Part shown: positions 61,520 through 64,000 of the stretch, piece after piece
Position numbering within the stretch: the stretch's first letter is position 1
How the letters are laid out: each line of letters starts with the position of its first letter
Assembly (NCBI GenBank): GCA_963746175.1
Contig: CAVVAH010000008.1
Span: forward strand, 372,001 to 436,000
Length of the DNA stretch: 64,000 bases
Direction of reading: 5' to 3'
DNA from: CAVVAH01 sp963746175
Lineage (GTDB): Bacteria > Actinomycetota > Actinomycetes > JACCUZ01
Translations under genes and position numbers: made by a program
The notes under the pieces: generated by a model
Seen by the model: only the letters and a program-made list of their open reading frames with translations
What the model was told of the DNA's origin: nothing
Databases searched by the model: none

Positions 61520-62118
61520 CGGACGACCACCGGGCGACGGCGCGGCCGGGTGGCCACGACGAGCAGGGCGGCCATGCCGGCGACGACCACCGCGATGGCC
61601 AGCGCGCCGATGCTGCCCACCTGGGGCACCGGCTTGGTGGCGCAGGTCGGAGTGCTGCCGCCGGAGCCGCTGGTGGCGGTCACCGAGGTGTTGCCGAGCC
61701 GCCAGCTCGCCGACGTGCCGGACACGGTGGTCCAGAAGGCGTTCTGGTGCCGGCCCGGCCCGAACAGCTCCGGCTGCGTCTGGCTGCCCGGCGACATGCG
61801 GTTCTGGGCACTGCCCGCGACGGCGTGTGCCGTGTCGTCGGACGGGTTGTTCCAGCCCCAGACGAAGGACGTCGTGCCGTCACCGTTGCTCCAGGCGCAC
61901 TCGGCGATCGGGACGGTGTTCTTGCAGGCGTTGGACGACTGGTTCGGGCAGTCGATGGTCGCGGCCTGGGCCGGCGACGCCCAGAGGGCTCCGGTACCCA
62001 GGAGCGCGCCGAGCGTGGCCGTCAGGAGGAGACGGCAGGCCGTCCGCAGGACCCGGACAGGCGCCGAGGTGCGAGACCGGACGTGCCGGCGAGCGTCGCC
62101 GGACGTGCGTGGTGCCAC
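61516..62118 (-). CDS. secreted protein with exosortase-type C-terminal tail (A)
   Basis: 200 residues from GTG 62118 (GGAGG nine bases upstream). A signal peptide with long basic head (CRLLLTATLGALLGTGALWA, cleavage after SPAQA at about 52), a small beta-type domain bracketed by Cys74 and Cys159, a Ser/Gly/Thr linker, then a tail of VPQVG (164-168), a hydrophobic helix (ALAIAVVVAGMAALLVVA) and RPRRR. LPxTG is absent, so ordinary sortase is unlikely, and the tail fits exosortase sorting. The domain is paralogous to the next secreted protein: NRMSPGSQTQPELFGPG here against NKFDPGADDQGQPESFAPG there. First gene of the exosortase operon. Confidence 0.8.
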   Translation of the reverse strand: MAPRTSGDARRHVRSRTSAPVRVLRTACRLLLTATLGALLGTGALWASPAQAATIDCPNQSSNACKNTVPIAECAWSNGDGTTSFVWGWNNPSDDTAHAVAGSAQNRMSPGSQTQPELFGPGRHQNAFWTTVSGTSASWRLGNTSVTATSGSGGSTPTCATKPVPQVGSIGALAIAVVVAGMAALLVVATRPRRRPVVVR

Positions 62119-62279
62119 TTCCTCAGTCCTCCCTCCGGTACCCGCCCTGCTGGCGCGGGAGATTGCCCGTCCCCCATCTGTCGGCGGCCGGCTCTGGATC
62201 CTGGATAGTCCTCGCGGCAACTTCTGCCCGGTGAGCGAACTAGCCCGTTCGGGTGACGCGGAAGCTCCGGCCCGGCAGG
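62119..62279 (-). promoter_or_regulatory. leader/promoter interval of the exosortase operon
   Basis: 161 bases between the two paralogous secreted-protein genes. On the minus strand CGAAC-GGGCTA-GTTCG and a further GC-rich stem (GGGCGGGT/ACCGG before the ribosome site) could fold. I could not match it to a known riboswitch. It presumably carries the operon's promoter. Confidence 0.35.
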
Positions 62280-62810
62280 TCAGGTGGCGTCGTGGCTCGG
62301 CCGGCGACGCGACCGGCGACGCGAGCGGTTGCCCATGAGGGCTCCACCGCCGGCGGTGACGAGCAGGCTGAACGCCAGCGCCGCGAGGAGGTTCCCCTCG
62401 GCGGTCACCGTGGTGCTGGGGCAGACGGCCGACGTGGTCAGGCTGTAGTCGACACCGTTCAGGCGCCACTTGGCCTTGGACCAGTCGGTCGCCTTGAAGG
62501 TCGCCTGCACGGCGTTGGACGTCGTGCCCGGCGCGAAGGACTCCGGCTGGCCCTGGTCGTCGGCACCCGGGTCGAACTTGTTCTCGCCGCCGACCTTGAG
62601 GGTCACCACGGCCGGGTCGTTGTTCGTCACGTCGATGTTGACCGAGTACGACCCGTCCGGGTTCACGAAGTAGCAGCTCGGCGCGGCGGTCAGGGTGCCC
62701 TTCGCCAAGGCTGCAGAGGCCGGCCCAGCACACAGGACGGCCGCCCCGCCTGCGATCGCGAGCATTGCGGGCACCATCGCCCACCGTCGCACTGTCCTCG
62801 CGCCGCGCAT
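62280..62810 (-). CDS. secreted protein with exosortase-type C-terminal tail (B)
   Basis: 176 residues. A signal peptide (MVPAMLAIAGGAAVLCAGPA, cleavage after ASA at about 33) precedes an 85-residue domain bracketed by Cys46 and Cys130. It ends in TAEGN, a hydrophobic helix (LLAALAFSLLVTAGGGALMG) and a strongly basic end (NRSRRRSRRR). Domain and cysteine spacing match the neighbouring secreted protein A (84 and 85 residues between the two Cys), with shared NxxxPG...QPExFxPG and WRL. It has its own upstream gap and is probably a second exosortase substrate. Confidence 0.8.
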   Translation of the reverse strand: MRGARTVRRWAMVPAMLAIAGGAAVLCAGPASAALAKGTLTAAPSCYFVNPDGSYSVNIDVTNNDPAVVTLKVGGENKFDPGADDQGQPESFAPGTTSNAVQATFKATDWSKAKWRLNGVDYSLTTSAVCPSTTVTAEGNLLAALAFSLLVTAGGGALMGNRSRRRSRRRPSHDAT

Positions 62811-63020
62811 CCCGCTGCCTCTCGTCCGTCATGGTCACGGAGCGGCTGCTCCGCCACCGTTCGGACGTTTCTTCGGCGCGGGACGACGTCGTCTGAATGG
62901 GCCCAGCGGCCCCGCAGGGCGTCGGAACGTACTACGCCGCCCGGGTGAGACCAGGAACGATGCCGGCTGTGGGGCCATGAGGTCGGAGGTGCCTGACCGT
63001 CGCAGGTGCTCCTGCTCCCC

Positions 63021-63036
63021 GTCAGAGCGCCAGGAC
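63021..63036. repeat. 16-base word shared with 39 kb
   Basis: GTCAGAGCGCCAGGAC, identical to 39490-39505. Confidence 0.55.
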
Positions 63037-63095
63037 GGACAGCCCCCGGTGCCTCGTCGCCCGCCGCCGGTCTCGACCCTGCTCCCACCTGCAAA

Positions 63096-63115
63096 TGATC
63101 ACGGGCCCGTGATCA
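63096..63115. repeat. 20-base perfect palindrome
   Basis: TGATCACGGGCCCGTGATCA, preceded by GCAAA. The 14 outer bases recur in the palindrome at 63152-63183. Confidence 0.65.
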
Positions 63116-63151
63116 ACACACCCCGACCGCGGTGACTTCGCCACGGTTGGT

Positions 63152-63183
63152 GGCAAATGATCACGGTCCCGTGATCATTTGCC
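63152..63183. repeat. 32-base palindrome
   Basis: GGCAAATGATCACGG, TC, CCGTGATCATTTGCC: perfect 15-base arms. A second, longer version of the element at 63096-63115, 36 bases away. Two dimer sites or a repeat pair are both possible. Confidence 0.65.
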
Positions 63184-63276
63184 CAGGCACGACGGCGACG
63201 GGCGGACCGCGGGTACGGCGGCAGCCCGATGCTCGTCCCGGCCGCTCTGACGGTGTGCCGCCCACGCAGCCGCACG

Positions 63277-63296
63277 GTGATCCACAGCGCATCCGC
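63277..63296. repeat. half-element of the GATCCACA family
   Basis: GTGATCCACAGCGCATCCGC resembles one arm of the inverted repeat at 39407-39460 (complement GTGATCCACAGCGGATCCGT), without a matching second arm. Confidence 0.4.
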
Positions 63297-63320
63297 GGCG
63301 GCCCGCCGACCGTCGGTTCG

Positions 63321-63372
63321 ATGATCCACACCGGATCAGCTGGACATTCTCCGGTGGACCGGTGTGGATCAT
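63321..63372. repeat. inverted repeat, GATCCACA family
   Basis: ATGATCCACACCGG and its exact complement CCGGTGTGGATCAT around a 24-base centre, 24 bases after the rho stop. The arm sequence is the same as in the repeat at 39558-39612. It is a likely 3' hairpin for the rho transcript as well as a family member. Confidence 0.72.
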
Positions 63373-63396
63373 GAAGCCCGCTGCGTCAGGCGTGTG

Positions 63397-64000
63397 TCAG
63401 TCGTCGTCCTTGCCGGCGCCGTTGCCCGGCATCGGCATGGTCTGCTGCACCTGGCGGAGGAACTCGGCGTTGCTGTTGGTCTTCTTCATCCGGTCGAGGA
63501 GCAGGTCCAGGGCCTGGCCGGTGTCGAGCGCGTGCAGGACCCGGCGGAGCTTCCAGACGACCTGGAGCTCGTCCTTGCCCATGAGGATGTCCTCGCGACG
63601 GGTCCCGGACGCGTCCACGTCGACCGCGGGGAAGACCCGCTTGTCCGCGAGCCTCCGGTCGAGCTTGAGCTCCATGTTGCCGGTGCCCTTGAACTCCTCG
63701 AAGATGACCTCGTCCATCCGCGAGCCGGTCTCGACGAGAGCCGTGGCGAGGATGGTCAGCGAGCCGCCGTTCTCGATGTTGCGCGCCGCGCCGAAGAACT
63801 TCTTCGGCGGGTAGAGCGCCGTCGAGTCGACGCCGCCGGAGAGGATCCGGCCGCTTGCCGGGGCCGCTAGGTTGTACGCGCGGCCGAGGCGGGTGATGCC
63901 GTCGAGCAGGATGACCACGTCGTGCCCGAGCTCCACGAGGCGCTTGGCGCGCTCGATCGAGAGCTCCGCGACGATCGTGTGGTCCTCGGCCGGCCGGTCG
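63397..64000 (-). CDS. rho: transcription termination factor Rho, 3' part (partial)
   Basis: C-terminal part of Rho, the RNA-dependent helicase that ends transcription. Open to the end of the window, so the N-terminal RNA-binding domain and Walker A lie outside. Present are Walker B (HDVVILLDGITRLGRAYN, including the Q-loop region), SGGVDSTALYPPKKFFGAAR, EFKGTGNMELKLDRRLADKR with the R-loop/Arg finger region, FPAVDVDASGTRREDILM and a C-terminal LLLDRMKKTNSNAEFLRQV. A short GNGAGKDDD tail ends it. Confidence 0.97.
   Translation of the reverse strand, partial: DRPAEDHTIVAELSIERAKRLVELGHDVVILLDGITRLGRAYNLAAPASGRILSGGVDSTALYPPKKFFGAARNIENGGSLTILATALVETGSRMDEVIFEEFKGTGNMELKLDRRLADKRVFPAVDVDASGTRREDILMGKDELQVVWKLRRVLHALDTGQALDLLLDRMKKTNSNAEFLRQVQQTMPMPGNGAGKDDD

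Larger units (their letters stand above)
62811..63396. other. 586-base intergenic region with several palindromes
   Basis: No gene supported. It contains the promoter side of secreted protein B, including GGAGC-GGCT-GCTCC near 62840. It also has the repeat word at 63021-63036, two TGATCACGG palindromes (63096-63115, 63152-63183), a half-site at 63277-63296 and the inverted repeat at 63321-63372. Part of this must end the rho transcript. Confidence 0.6.

Noticed and set aside
62119..62279. Possible c-di-GMP or c-di-AMP riboswitch in the exosortase leader
   Set aside because: Some stems can be drawn on the minus strand, but the conserved cores of these classes are not evident, so only a generic leader is reported.
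62811..63396. Insertion-sequence remnant near rho
   Set aside because: Palindromes are present, but there is no transposase-like coding or flanking target duplication.

Overview
The window is very GC-rich, almost fully coding DNA from an actinobacterium, most likely a Nocardioides-type member of the Nocardioidaceae. This rests on the NucS mismatch endonuclease, the DivIVA-type coiled-coil pair, a MurA with Asp in place of the catalytic Cys, the treS-maltokinase-glgB glycogen block, the order rho / rpmE / prfA / prmC / tsaC / wecA / atp, and very frequent GTG starts with 4-base stop/start overlaps. The species assignment is inference. No tRNA, rRNA, CRISPR array, transposase or phage gene was seen.

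Layout. 1-5.7 kb: glycogen/trehalose genes (treS 3' end, maltokinase, glgB) and a histidine-phosphatase/acetyltransferase fusion. 5.8-12.6 kb: a tiny membrane peptide, a thioredoxin-TPR protein, isobutyryl-CoA mutase large subunit, an ECF sigma factor with a membrane partner, and a DGPF/ECF42 module. 12.6-17.3 kb: meaB, thiolase, acyl-CoA epimerase, a PspC-domain peptide and crotonyl-CoA carboxylase/reductase. 17.4-21.3 kb: two DivIVA/FilP-like coiled-coil proteins and an AI-2E-family permease. 21.4-36.8 kb: accessory and housekeeping genes, including two hydrolases, a duplicated 3-hydroxyacyl-CoA dehydrogenase, nucS, a second DGPF/ECF42 module, an ArsR-type regulator with an MFS pump, a D-amino-acid oxidase and an ABC-2 exporter. 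36.8-43.2 kb: ethylmalonyl-CoA mutase, a STAS protein, 3-hydroxybutyryl-CoA dehydrogenase, murA, cobalamin adenosyltransferase and a DUF2550 protein. 43.3-55.3 kb: the complete F1Fo ATP synthase operon with wecA, tsaC, prmC, prfA and rpmE upstream. 55.4-62.8 kb: an exosortase locus. 63.4 kb to the end: the 3' part of rho.

How the genes work together. Acetoacetyl-CoA thiolase, 3-hydroxybutyryl-CoA dehydrogenases, Ccr, ethylmalonyl/methylmalonyl-CoA epimerase, ethylmalonyl-CoA mutase, isobutyryl-CoA mutase, MeaB and a PduO-type adenosyltransferase form a dispersed but coherent C4/C5 acyl-CoA and B12-mutase gene set. It can carry acetyl-CoA to butyryl-, isobutyryl-, ethylmalonyl- and methylsuccinyl-CoA. 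The later ethylmalonyl-CoA pathway enzymes are not in the window.

The most interesting region is 55.4-62.8 kb. Seven minus-strand genes, six of the junctions being 4-base overlaps or short gaps, encode a secreted protein with a hydrophobic-plus-arginine C-terminal tail, a PIG-L deacetylase, a processive-type GT2 glycosyltransferase, an exosortase with an intact Cys/Arg/His triad, a membrane-anchored ATP-grasp protein, a UDP-GlcNAc 2-epimerase and a HAD phosphatase. A second secreted protein just upstream is a divergent paralogue of the first. I read this as a self-contained actinobacterial exosortase protein-sorting and glycan system with its own substrates.

Three genes in the first 11 kb (glgB, the thioredoxin-TPR gene, the ECF-linked membrane gene) each need a single-base shift to be read through, so sequence errors or real lesions should be considered there. 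Two families of intergenic inverted repeats (7.0/31.9 kb and 39.4-39.6/63.0-63.4 kb) are also present.
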